Shown here piece by piece: positions 1 through 9,870 of a stretch of DNA of 21,742 nt. The stretch's first letter is position 1, and every line of letters starts with the position of its first letter. Both the position numbers and the translations under genes were made by a program. Source of the DNA: Pelomyxa schiedti (lineage: Eukaryota; Evosea; Pelobiontida; Pelomyxidae). A model generated the notes under the pieces. It saw only the letters and a list, made by a program, of their open reading frames with translations, did not search any database and had not been told where the DNA came from. The stretch covers positions 7,032 through 28,773 of the forward strand of contig JAHLWZ010001016.1 in assembly GCA_020536535.1 (NCBI GenBank), written 5' to 3'.

Positions 1-109
1 CTGTCCAAAGGCTACCATGCACCCCCTTACTGTTAATTTTTTCGTTTTCTCCAAGAAATTTTTTCCCCCACCACCAGAGACCACCGTACTTCCAAAACTT
101 TAGGTTGTC

Positions 110-151
110 CCACCCAAAAGTTGCTCGTGTGCACTCGCCACTTTTGGGTGG
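110..151. repeat. 12-bp perfect inverted repeat upstream of POLR1B
   Basis: CCACCCAAAAGT at 110-121 is followed after 18 nt by its exact reverse complement, ACTTTTGGGTGG, at 140-151. A transcript would form a 12-bp hairpin whose loop contains the palindrome GTGCAC. It lies about 80 nt before the POLR1B start codon, so it could be a 5' UTR hairpin, a paired protein-binding site, or part of an RNA gene cut off by the window edge. The rest of 1-228 is pyrimidine-rich with no recognisable gene. Confidence 0.5.
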
Positions 152-228
152 TTACCTCTTGTTCTGTGCCTCTGATCTGTTAGCCGCAGTTGCACATCGA
201 TATTACCTTTTTTTTACGCTCATTAGTG

Positions 229-3200
229 ATGCACGCAGCCTCGCAGCCTTCGTCGGGTGCGTCCACCCCCGCCACCACGTCGCGCCCCCGGCCCCGCACC
301 ACCCCGGGCACCGTCGCCGCGAGCCCCTCCGCCTCGGGCGCCGCCACCCCCGCGCCGGCCAGCAAGAGCGCCCCCCCGCTCACGCCCAGCCACCGCCCCC
401 GCGCCTCCGCCTCGGCGGCCGCCACCAAGCACTCGACGTCCACATCCACATCCGCGGCCGCCGGGCGCAAGATCCGCGTCGCCACGGCGCCCGCGGAGTA
501 CCCGGGCAAGCGGAGGACGTGCGAGCACCCGATGAGGTACACGGACGTGCCGGCGGAGCAGAGCGAGGGGCTGCGCGACGCCGTCAGGCAGCACGTCGAC
601 TCGTTCAATTTCTTCCTGGGGGAGGGCAAGGACCGCCTGGTCAGGCACCTGACGCCAGCCCTGTTCGAGCTGAGGACGAAGCAGGAGCCCCAGGGGGCGG
701 GGGCGGGGCTAGGGCTAGGGGAGAAGAGGGCCGAGGGAGAGGGAGGGGAGGATGCAGGGGAGAGCGAGGAGGCCAAGGCCCAGAGGGACAAGAGGAAGGC
801 GGATACCACTGAGGAAAGTGGGTGGGCAATGAAAGGTTGGTGTTGTTTTGTTGTTTTGTTGTTTTGTTGTTTTGTTGTTTTGTTGTTTTGTTGTTGTTTT
901 GTTGTTGTTTTGTTGTTGTTTTGTTGTGTTGTTGTTTTGTTGTTCATGAATTTGGCTGACTGACGAATTTCAGTGAAAGTTAAAGAAATTACGATTCACC
1001 ACCCAAGGAAGAATGGAATGGACCCTCTTTACCCGTTTGAGGTTCACTATTACCGTTGAAAAAAAAGAGCTTAACTTTTTTTTTTTTTTTTTTTTAATGA
1101 CAGTGCCGTGAAGGAAATCTATCCTATACGTCACCAGTGTCAGCAAAGTTGCAAGTTTCCTTCCCACCCTACCCAGGTGGTTCAGGTGGTACTGTAAAGC
1201 ACGACGTTTCTGTGTCTCTTGGCAGGATTCCTCTCATGGTAACCTGTTTGATTGTATTATCACGTCATTAATTAGTTCCTCTTAAGGTGTGTTCATCTCT
1301 GTGCTGGCTTAATTCCGAGGTAAAAAAGCCAAAGGACATGGTTGCACTACATGAGGATGAAAATGAGGTCAATACTCCTCGTGAATGAATGCTATTTCCT
1401 TTTATTCATCGTTATATATTCCAGATGGGAGGTTACTTCATCATCAACGGTCTGGAAAAGCTTTCTCGAATGCTTATATATCAAAGACCAAACCATCCTG
1501 TTGTTGTAAATAGGCCCAGTTGGCAATCAAAGTCGCCTCTGTTCTCCTCACTGGGTTGCATGATTAGATGTATGAGAGATGACTCCACCACGCAGACTTG
1601 CACTCTCCACTATCTTACAGATAGTACGGCTAGGCTTCGCTTTATAGTAAGTTGACCTCATTTATTACAACTGATTCACCTCTCTTTTTCCCTCTACACA
1701 GCACCGTAAACAAGAATTTTTCCTACCTATCGTTACAGTGCTCCGAGCACTTGGTGGCTTAACAGATAAAGAGATATTTGAGCGCATCACACGCAAGGAT
1801 CCAAATAACCCCACATTGGTTGGAGCAGCTGAGATGTTACTCAGAAAACAATCAGAAAATACAACAGACCCCTCTAACTGGCCTGGAGGTTTCAACAAAG
1901 AAACGAAATATTTGCTTTGACCCCTTGTGCAGTTGATCTCCGTAAATCATCTTTACTGTGGCTAGGACAGAACTTCCAATTTCAATTAGCATTCCCATCA
2001 AATTGGAGTGTGGAAAAAGTAGGGAAAAAAATGCTTCAGAAATTTGTCTTGGTGCATCTGGAGAGTCCAATTGACAAGTGTAACTTACTGATGTATGTCA
2101 ATCAGTTGATACCTTTCTCCATCTAAAGAGGTCTCTCAAAAGATTTATGATGCAGAAGCTTTACGCAGCTGCAAATGGGGAGATTGAGGAAGATAATGTT
2201 GATTCACCAATGAATCACTGTATCTTGACGTCTGGGCACCTTTACCTTACTGTTTTTAAAGTTTGATTCTTCACTTCAGGAAGTAACACTAATGTTTCCT
2301 AAAAAAACAAAAGGATCATCTTCAAGACTGGCTTTTCAACTTAAAGACAGCATACGAATTTGAATGCCAGAAAAAAAGTACTTACTTCACTCTAGGTAAT
2401 TAGTTTCCTTTTCCATTTCTTCTCCTTACATTGATTAGAGAGGTTCAAGAAACTTGCCGATTCCACAGAGAGCGGAGTGGGGAGAAAAATGTTGTACTTT
2501 TTGGCAACAGGCACTCATAACAGTAAAAATAGCATCGATCTAATGCAAGTTTGTTCACTTCAAAATAATAACTTCTTTTTTAAATTGTATGGTGAAGACA
2601 ACAGGTTTTGTACTCGTTGCAGAGAAACTCAATATTTTCCGTTGGCTGTCACATTTTCAGTCCGTTCACAGAGGCTCTTTTTATGCGGAGATGAAGGTAT
2701 TCGCCACTTGCGGTACTCATCCAGTTACATTGAATAGACCACATCTATCCGCAAATTGATGCCAGAATCTTGGGGCTTCTTCTGCCCTGTCCATACACCT
2801 GATGGTGCGCCTTGTGGCCTGTTAAATCACCTGGCTGTTGCCTGCAAAGTTATGTGCACAGACATGCACGACAAGTGAGTCTTTTATAGCATTTCTTCAA
2901 TTCTTATTCTTGTCAGTTTAAAGGCCATTGAAGAGTTTCTTTATAACCTTGGGATGCTCAACACAACAAATACTGTCTTACCTTCCTTCTGTGTTTCCGT
3001 GTTGCTTAATGGAAGGCTCATTGGGCAGTTGCCGCAGGATCGCTGTAAAGCTGTGACAGATGCTCTGCGCCTTGCTAAAATCAAGCACCTATACAATGTT
3101 GTTATCACGCTTTAATTAACTCTGCTAATTCCCTTTTAGATTCCATGGCATCTCGAAATCGTTTATGTTGATGGGAAACTTGGAAATGGATACACTTCTA

Positions 3201-5604
3201 TCTACCTGTCAACCGACATGGCCAGAATGATAAGACCTGTATTACATGTTCCCACTGGTTTGGTAGAGTGGATTGGAATTTTCGAACAGGTTCCGGCGAA
3301 ACAATTTTTTTAACAAAAACCAACAGTTGTTCTCAGGTTTTTATGGATATTGCATGCAGTAATACGGGTGCGGAGCCCCTCACATTAGCGGATGCTGAAC
3401 ACCGCGAACTTACACCAACAAACATGCTAAGTCTTCTCGCCAATACTATCCCATTCCCGGATATGAATCAAAGCCCAAGAAACATGTATCAATGCCAAGT
3501 AAAACTACATTCAAAATGTTTTCTGGTTGAGCTGAGATACTGCGTAGATGGCAAAGCATACAATGGCCACACCTTGTGCCAACTACGCCTACAGACTTGA
3601 TACAAAAATGCTTCACTTAAACTATCCCCAGAGACCTATTCTTCGGACTAAATATGATTCCCCCTACCGTTTTGGTTCTTATCCACAGGGGACAAATGCT
3701 GTAATTGCTGTAATTTCCTACACAGGTACATTGAAGTTTTTCTTACTACTTGTAACAGTCTCATAGGTTATGACATGGAGGATGCCTTCATAGGTCCGTA
3801 GTTTCTTTAATCAAAAACACACTGTGTCCTTCCTAACGTTGTGCAGTTAACAAGGCGTCAGCAGAACGGGGTTTTGCTCATGCAAGTATGTTTAAGACTT
3901 ACAAAATTCTGCTTGAGGACGATAGAAAAGTATCATATTTTTGAGTCCTTACAGCCTCATGAATAACATATGTGCAGTACAAGGGCAGCACAGAATACTG
4001 CCTCGGCCATGATGGTAAAGGTAGAGGAAAGGACATCCTTGATAGAGACGGCCTTCCGTATGTGTAACGGATACTTATCTGTGCTAAGAACAAATAGGTC
4101 TCCAGGAGACAGAATTTCCGCCAACGAGCCCTTTTATACAGTGATGAATAGAACCACAGGAGAGCTGAAGCCGAAAATTTCAAAGGGAGAAGAGGGTTAG
4201 TAGTACAATCCCACCTCCCCACTTTAACCATACTGGCTACAGCTGTGGTGGATCAAGTTCGGGTTATTGGCTCTTTTGATAAATCAATGGGATATCTTAC
4301 TGAGAAAGTCCCCCGACTGAAGACAGCCAGTGTCAAGGTACAAGCCAAAACTTCTGTGCCTTGTCTCATTACATGTAGCTCAGATATAATCGAAACCCTG
4401 TCATTGGCGACAAATTTGCAGCTCGCCACGGGCAGAAAGTATATTTCAAAAACCTCTTGCCTCCTTTTGACCACTTTAAGGGAGTTCTGAGTCAACTGTG
4501 GCCACAACAGGACATGCCTTTCACGGAGTCGGGGATGACTCCTGACGTTATAATAAAGTGAGTGATCTTCATCTTTTTTATTGAGTGCCTCCCTGTCTCA
4601 CGTTTTGCAGTCCTCATGCCTTCCCATCCCGTATGACAATTGGAATGCTAGTGGTAATTTACCTCTTTTTTTTGCAATACATGTTGAGTTTTAAATTAAT
4701 TCAAGTTGCATAGGAATGTATGGCCTCAAAGTCTGGGGCTCTTCATGGAACCGAACAGGATTGCTCCCCATTTGTGTATTTATTCAGCCATCCTGTGCCA
4801 GTTAAATCTTAGGCAATACAAAGGTTCGACGAGAAAAATCGGGCGGTTGACTACTTTGGGGAGCAACTTGTTAAGGCTGGCTATAACTACTTCGGCAATG
4901 AACCTCTTTACAGTGGCATTACTGGAACTCCATTTTATGCCGACATTTTCTTTGGGGTATAAAGTCAGTTTATTTTGGTTTTTCCTAAGATTCGTCTGAA
5001 GATTGTCTATTACCAAAGGCTGGTACATCAAGTGAAAGACAAGTACCAAGTGAGAGCGCAAGGGCCTGTAAATCAACTGACACAGCAACCCCTTCACGTA
5101 AGTCAAAGTATCTCTTTACCCGAGTTCAACTTGCTTATGTGTACCAAAAGGGAAGGAAAAGAGGAGGAGGAATTCGATTTGGCGAAATGGAACGAGTAAG
5201 GCCCTCCTAAACCCAAAACTACCCGAGTAACCACCTCCTAGGATTCAATAATCGGGCACGGCGCGTCCTATCTCTTGCACGACCGCTTATTTGTCTGCTC
5301 CGATAAATCCATGGTATGTTGTCCAAAAAAAAAAAAAAAAAACAAACCACTCCAAAACCTCAAAACAAAAAACCTCACTACTCCACAGGCCTTTGTATGT
5401 ACCAAATGCGGAAGTATTACATCGCCGGTAGCCGAGCAGACCACCGGAGTAGCATCCTGCACACTGTGCAAATCCCGCACAAATGTAACAAAGGTGGCTA
5501 TACCGTTTGTGCTGAGGTACCTTGCTGCCGAGCTTTCTGCTATGAACATCAAGGTAGTACTGGATTGCAACATGGCCGGGAGAACACAAGCCGGCAGAAT
5601 CTAA
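229..5604 (+). CDS. POLR1B: RNA polymerase I second-largest subunit (RPA2/A135), 30 exons
   Basis: This is the second-largest catalytic subunit of RNA polymerase I, which transcribes rRNA in the nucleolus. Exons: 229-835, 974-1041, 1104-1238, 1287-1367, 1425-1646, 1702-1888, 1933-2092, 2143-2260, 2314-2395, 2439-2548, 2598-2696, 2738-2874, 2917-3097, 3140-3289, 3337-3498, 3548-3725, 3767-3793, 3847-3929, 3978-4057, 4098-4195, 4243-4337, 4379-4438, 4481-4557, 4611-4650, 4714-4773, 4813-4956, 5002-5097, 5151-5195, 5242-5313, 5389-5604. They join to 3870 nt, or 1289 residues, with no break. Family motifs appear in order: [110 protein letters not shown], and a C-terminal CxxC-x16-CxxC zinc site near residues 1222-1245. 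The GYDMEDA and SPRNMYQCQ forms indicate Pol I rather than Pol II or III. The first ~95 residues are a low-complexity Ser/Pro/Ala/Thr extension. The donor of intron 1 could instead be at 818. Confidence 0.96.
839..945 (+). repeat. GTTTT/GTT-type microsatellite in POLR1B intron 1
   Basis: This tract of about 100 nt is built of TGTTGTTTTG-like units and fills most of intron 1 (836-973). The intron is about three times longer than its neighbours only because of this repeat. On the sense strand it is T/G-rich and free of A until the end, so it also extends the polypyrimidine character ahead of the acceptor at 973. The cysteine- and valine-rich or Asn/Thr/Lys-rich reading frames that cross it are repeat artefacts. 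Confidence 0.85.
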
Positions 5605-5628
5605 GGCCACTATAAAGCAACCAAATGA

Positions 5629-5634
5629 AATAAA
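5629..5634 (+). terminator. AATAAA polyadenylation signal of POLR1B
   Basis: A canonical AATAAA lies 25 nt after the POLR1B stop codon. This fits a very short 3' UTR and leaves the rest of the spacer free for the snoRNA candidates downstream. Confidence 0.55.
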
Positions 5635-5767
5635 CCATGTTTGGTGCACATAGTCCTTCTTGTTGTTTGGCTTGTGAGTAGTCCTTTTTAGCTTTCAGCC
5701 AACCCATAAGTATTACCGAAAACGGAAAACAAAGGATAACATAGGAAGAACCGGGCTACGTTACAGT

Positions 5768-5844
5768 CAAAAAGTCTCTGATGATACCCCAATTTGCGTG
5801 AAATCGATGAGTGCAAAACGTCATAGTTACACTGAGACTTTTTT
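5768..5844 (+). ncRNA. Box C/D snoRNA candidate, 28S rRNA guide
   Basis: A C box (TGATGA, 5779-5784) and a D box (CTGA, 5832-5835) are enclosed by a perfect terminal stem, AAAAAGTC (5769-5776) pairing with GACTTTTT (5836-5843). A C'-like CGATGA lies at 5805-5810 and a D'-like GTGA at 5798-5801. The bases just upstream of box D, CGTCATAGTTACA, complement GTAACTATGAC over 11 nt. That is a deeply conserved 28S/25S rRNA segment. The fifth base before box D pairs with the second A of GTAAC, which would therefore be the predicted 2'-O-methyl site. The layout matches eukaryotic C/D guides in size (about 75 nt). The rRNA match is from memory of the conserved sequence and was not aligned. Confidence 0.72.
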
Positions 5845-5848
5845 GAAG

Positions 5849-5926
5849 GAACTAGTGTGATGACACCCTTTTGGTCCGTGTTTCTGAATCCCTTGGAGAA
5901 AACATACACCAACCTCTGACTAGTCT
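5849..5926 (+). ncRNA. SNORD18: Box C/D snoRNA, U18/SNORD18-like
   Basis: The canonical C box GTGATGA (5857-5863), D' box CTGA (5884-5887) and D box CTGA (5916-5919) are closed by a terminal stem, ACTAG (5851-5855) with CTAGT (5920-5924). Directly upstream of D' is TTGGTCCGTGTTT (5871-5883), complementary to AAACACGGACCAA of 28S/25S rRNA. This is the known antisense element of U18, which directs adenosine methylation in that segment. The D+5 rule again selects the A in AAACA. It starts only about 5 nt after the preceding snoRNA candidate, so the two look like a tandem pair processed from one precursor. The second guide, before box D, has no target I recognise. Confidence 0.82.
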
Positions 5927-6162
5927 CTTCATTTTTTTTCTTCCGTGCTACTCTTCTCGGTGACTGTTAAACTGTTGAGCCCAGAAGAAACTGGAGCACA
6001 ATGAAGCAGGGGAGTGGCGTCAATCACGGGCTATTCGGGGAACAATCATAAAAAAATAAGAAAGATCGGTGTGGAGGGATCTAGACCCGTAGGACATTAC
6101 ACATCCGCACCGACTGCGACAGTGTTACTTGTTGTAATTAATTGAGGGGTGTGAAGTAAAGA
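5927..6162. other. Spacer between snoRNA pair and syntaxin gene
   Basis: No protein gene is visible here. The stretch starts with a T/C-rich tract that could end the snoRNA precursor. It then contains two weak hairpins, AGCCC/GGGCT around 5976-6035 and GGTGTGGA (6068-6075) with TCCGCACC (6104-6111). They are separated by an A-rich hinge, and the second is followed by ACA at 6119-6121. This vaguely recalls an H/ACA snoRNA but lacks a convincing guide pocket. The last ~40 nt are presumably the promoter and 5' UTR of the syntaxin gene. Confidence 0.3.
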
Positions 6163-7344
6163 ATGGCCACGGATGAGGACAGACAGAAAACCGGCTTGTT
6201 GTCGGAAATCCGGCCGCAAGATCCCTTCAATGTTGTTCGAGGGTACCTCTACGTTTATAGTTGAACTGGTTTGTTATAACCCTATTATATTTACCGTGAT
6301 GAATGGCAGGGAGGTTCAAACCGCCATCCAAGGAATGATGACGCTGTACGATCAATGGAAACTTCTGCTGGAAGAGTCCCCTACCAGCATGGACTACCAA
6401 ACTACAACAAAGGACCTTACTGACGCTGCTCGTAACATAGAATGGGATTTGCAGTATGCTTAAGCCTTTTCTTTTGAAGTTTTTAATACACTACATTAAC
6501 GCATGACATTAGAGATCTAGAGGACTCTGTTGGTGAGAACCGCTTTGTTCTTTGTTTGTTTGATTTTTCCAAAACGCTCTCTTAAGGTGTTGTGGAGGCA
6601 AACCGGCACAAGTTTACGATTGACGCCACTGAGTTAGCTGCTCGGAAAGATTTCATTGTTAAATCGAGAGAAGCACTCGTGAAAGTACAGCAAGACTTGA
6701 ACAGCCCTGAAACAGCATTGAAACTACAAACTGATTCCAGAGCTGTACGAATAAAAAAAAACCACACCACGAACTTAGTTCATCTTTTAACAGGCTCTCA
6801 TGAAAAAACGGGAAGCGCCGGCCGCTACCAATAGATTTGCCAAACTGGAGAAGCAAATTGAAGAAAACAACCAAGAGTTCATCAATAACCAAGTTCAAGC
6901 GCAAGAAGTAAAAAGCCAACTACTCTTTGCTATTCCTCTAACTGCGCTCGTAGCAAATAAAACAGGAACAAGACAAGAACTTGGATAGGCTCCACTCGAC
7001 TGTCAAGACAATTGATGCCATGGGTAGAGTTATGTCAGATGAATTAGCAACTCAAGACAAGTGTGTGAAATTGTTTTTGATGAAAACTAAGTATTTGAAA
7101 TAACAGGCTGATCACACAGCTTGGCGATGAGGTAGACAAAACCGACGGAAAAATACAGTCTGCCGTCAAGAGAGTCAATGAACTCATTGACAAAACAAAC
7201 GGTACGGATGTTGTTTTCCTGCAACAACTTCATATTCCCAAACAAAACCACTGACCTTTTAACACAGATAGTAAGCTGATGATCATTATTGTTGTGCTGG
7301 TAGTAGTGCTAGTCGGCATAGTTGTTGGTATTATCTTCATATGA
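6163..7344 (+). CDS. STX6: Syntaxin-6/Tlg1-type Qc-SNARE, 8 exons
   Basis: This Qc-SNARE would act in endosome to trans-Golgi membrane fusion. Exons: 6163-6242, 6310-6453, 6513-6532, 6587-6744, 6794-6907, 6966-7060, 7107-7201, 7268-7344. They splice to 783 nt, or 260 residues, close to the ~255 of animal syntaxin 6. The N-terminal helical domain shows the family signatures DPFNVVRGEVQTAIQ, AARNIEWDLQDLEDSV and VEANRHKFTIDATELAARK. The SNARE motif spans about residues 172-235, with a zero-layer glutamine near residue 202 (DELATQDK). It is followed by a C-terminal hydrophobic anchor of about 22 residues (239-260) and no lumenal tail. The start ATG is the first one in frame with the conserved N-terminus. 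Syntaxin 10 or a syntaxin-8-like assignment is less likely because of the N-terminal domain. Confidence 0.93.
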
Positions 7345-7653
7345 TGGTATCACAAACCCCACAACCACCAACATCCCCAATCCTATGTACAAACTTCAAC
7401 ATAAAACCACACCAAGTCAACTATTCAGTCTCTTCTCACACGTCTCATTTTGTTTGAAATTCAACAGAAAACTCGGCAACCACTTTTTACGCCGGTTCTC
7501 ATAACAACACTTTTTATTATTTATCGTCTCATCAACACACGAAAGCAACACCCCACACAGCGCAAAACAAAACAAAAAAAACGGTTTGGGCACCCGGCTG
7601 TTGTTGAGTTGTTGGGGATTATTTAATAAATCACAAGCAAAGCGAGAAGGCGG
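7345..7653. other. Spacer and presumed HSF promoter
   Basis: These 309 bp lie between two genes on the same strand. They are A/C-rich and poor in G, with CAACA-type simple sequence. I found no canonical heat shock element (tandem nGAAn units), no clear AATAAA and no RNA gene. The presumed 5' UTR has an A-rich run shortly before the HSF start. Confidence 0.35.
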
Positions 7654-9706
7654 ATGTACAATTGTGGGCCAATACCATTGCAATTGCAACCTCAACAATC
7701 ACAATTCACAAATAGTACCAATACCCCTGTTTCATCATCACCATCCACATTTCAACAACAACCAGTAGTGTCAACAAGCAACACTTGTACTGCCACACCT
7801 GGTAGTAGAAGGGGAGGGACATTTGTTGGGATGTCATTTGTGGGATGGGGTAGTGCTGCTCTTGGGAATTGCAATGCAAATGCAATCAATCATTACACTA
7901 ACACAATTAATTCTGTCAACACAAATAACTTCGGCCAGAACACCAATGTATCACAACAACCATTCTCCCTTCTCGGAAACTCCACTACCAACAACACCGG
8001 CAATCCCATCATTAACGGCTACTCTCATGTCTCACAACAGCAACAGCAGCCGTGGATGGAATCCAAGTTTGGAGGGGATGGCGATCCTGCAGCTGATATG
8101 AGTGAATATGTTGCTTCTGCTAATGTAGGTGGGATGGCAAGCCGCCCAATCCCAGCTTCTTTACCTTCATCGTTTACTACTCCTGCTTCAATTTATACCC
8201 CCTCATCTTCGTATTCTTCTTCCCCGACGTTGTATGCACCTACACCTGCGCCTGCTCCTGCGCAGAACCAATCGGTCCTGTTTGAGTCTTCAGAGACAAA
8301 CAACAACTACGACAATGTCAGCAGGAATCATGGCGTAGTAATCTCCCCGGGGGTATACGTTCCCCAGTTTGGGAACTCCTATTATGGAGGATCGAGGACT
8401 GAAAGTTCATGGAGTGGAAATGAGTACACTAGCGACGGAAACGAATCTGGAACTGACATGAACTTTGGAAATAAGGCCCCTTCTTATGGCTCTAATACAG
8501 CGCGGGGAAATAGCAGCACAAGCACAGCCTCTTCTTCCTCGGGAACCAGCGGGAATTCTGGAAAAGTGCCTCTGTTTGTACGGAAGTTATGGGATGCTGT
8601 AAATTCTCCTTCCAACAAAGAAGTCATTTCCTGGTCTCGCACTCACAATAACACTGCCTTTGTTGTCAGTACGTACTTTCCTATTACTACACACAACTAA
8701 GTGTGAACCAGGAAATATCATTGAATTTACTTCACGTGAACTTCCAGCAATTTTGAAACATACAAATTATGCGGGTTTTGTAAAGTATATCCTTGAAACC
8801 CGATTGAAACTCCTCACATCTTCACAGGCAACTGTACAACTACGGATTCTCTAAAATCGAGGAGCAGGAAGTCTATGCGCACCCCCAGTTCCTATTGAAT
8901 GCCCCCCACTTGCTTAAAAATGTGGTGCGAACTAAACGGCAAAAACCTGAACCACCTCCTCCGGTAACACATTTCCGCCAGCCTCCCCTTCCAGCGTCTT
9001 CCACAGCACCTGGCACATCCCCAACACAAATGCCTAAGCTGCAAGACCTTGCCATGCAACTGGCCTTTCTGCGAATCCAGGCTGAAGAGAATAAATCACT
9101 GCTAGAGGAATTCATTGTTGAAGTTGGAAAATCACAGAATAAAGAGATGCAACTTGTACAAATGGCTCATGACTTGGCAACCAAGTACTTTATTTGACGG
9201 TTTTCTTTTCGGCCTAACTCCATCTCAGTGCCTATCACCTCAATACTGATCAGCAAACTTTTCCGGCTTCATCCGCACCAAGCTCCAGCATTCCATTCAA
9301 CGCAAATTACCAACAGGACCAGGAAATGCTACAGCAACAATACGCGTTCCAACAAATGCTAGTCAAACACGAGCAAGAAATTAGCGAGAGCAAACCACAA
9401 ATCCAACAACTTCTATCCCACATTATCCCACAAGCTCCGGATCAAAGCATGGAATCCGCTCCACAACCAACCACCTCATCCTCATCGATAACTACCACAA
9501 CTACTACAACTACAGCGGCAAGCCCACCACCCATTCCACCGCCAATGCACATTCACTACCGGCATCATTCCGCACAGCCAACAGCACTAACTACACCTCA
9601 AATACCATCACCATCATCCACCGATGCACAGTTGGACTTGATTCACAGCATGATAATGTCACAGGAACTAATTCCCGACGGCTTGGACGATTCCAGTTAC
9701 TGGTGA
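7654..9706 (+). CDS. Heat shock transcription factor (HSF family), 4 exons
   Basis: This nuclear regulator binds heat shock elements as a trimer in known family members. Exons 7654-8668, 8712-8784, 8828-9184 and 9229-9706 give 640 residues. The first ~300 residues are a disordered Asn/Ser/Gln/Thr-rich region. The winged-helix HSF DNA-binding domain spans about 305-373, starting VPLFVRKLWDAVNSPSNKEV and ending YGFSKI. Two introns interrupt it. Helical, Gln-rich segments after residue 400 (QDLAMQLAFLRIQAEENKSL, then EMLQQQYAFQQMLVKHEQE) probably form the trimerising coiled coil. The C-terminus (ELIPDGLDDSSYW) resembles an acidic/aromatic activation motif. The recognition helix reads GFVKQLYNYGF where most HSFs have SFVRQLNxYGF, so a usually invariant Arg and Asn are replaced. 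Two splice choices exist at the first intron; I chose the one that keeps the domain spacing. Confidence 0.9.
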
Positions 9707-9870
9707 TTCATTCATTCCTCAATTTATTACAATTTGCATCACCATACGTTGTAAAAAAAAACAAAAAAACTTAAGGCATAGCTATGCATGTTTTTTTGAC
9801 ATAGCTCCTCTCAATAGTGTTATTTCCTTAGTTTATTCACAGGAGGATTTTATGAGGCTGGTAGTGATGC
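9707..9870. terminator. Convergent 3' region with palindrome and AATAAA on the minus strand
   Basis: The + strand HSF gene and the - strand kinase gene end 164 bp apart. AATAAA on the minus strand is at 9837-9832, about 34 nt past the kinase stop. The perfect 12-bp palindrome GCATAGCTATGC (9776-9787) is flanked by A-rich tracts on its left and T7 on its right, so either transcript could form an extended hairpin. A shared bidirectional 3'-end region is the simplest reading. No HSF-sense AATAAA is visible. Confidence 0.45.

Noticed and set aside
180-947. Long open frames on both strands over POLR1B exon 1 and its intron repeat
   Set aside because: They exist because GC-rich exon sequence and the GTTTT repeat lack stops. 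Only the + frame from 229 carries the conserved Pol I motif and splices into the rest of the gene.
7424-7540. Minus-strand C/D snoRNA (TTGATGA and CTGA) in the syntaxin-HSF spacer
   Set aside because: The boxes are more than 100 nt apart, no terminal stem forms, and no rRNA guide was recognised.
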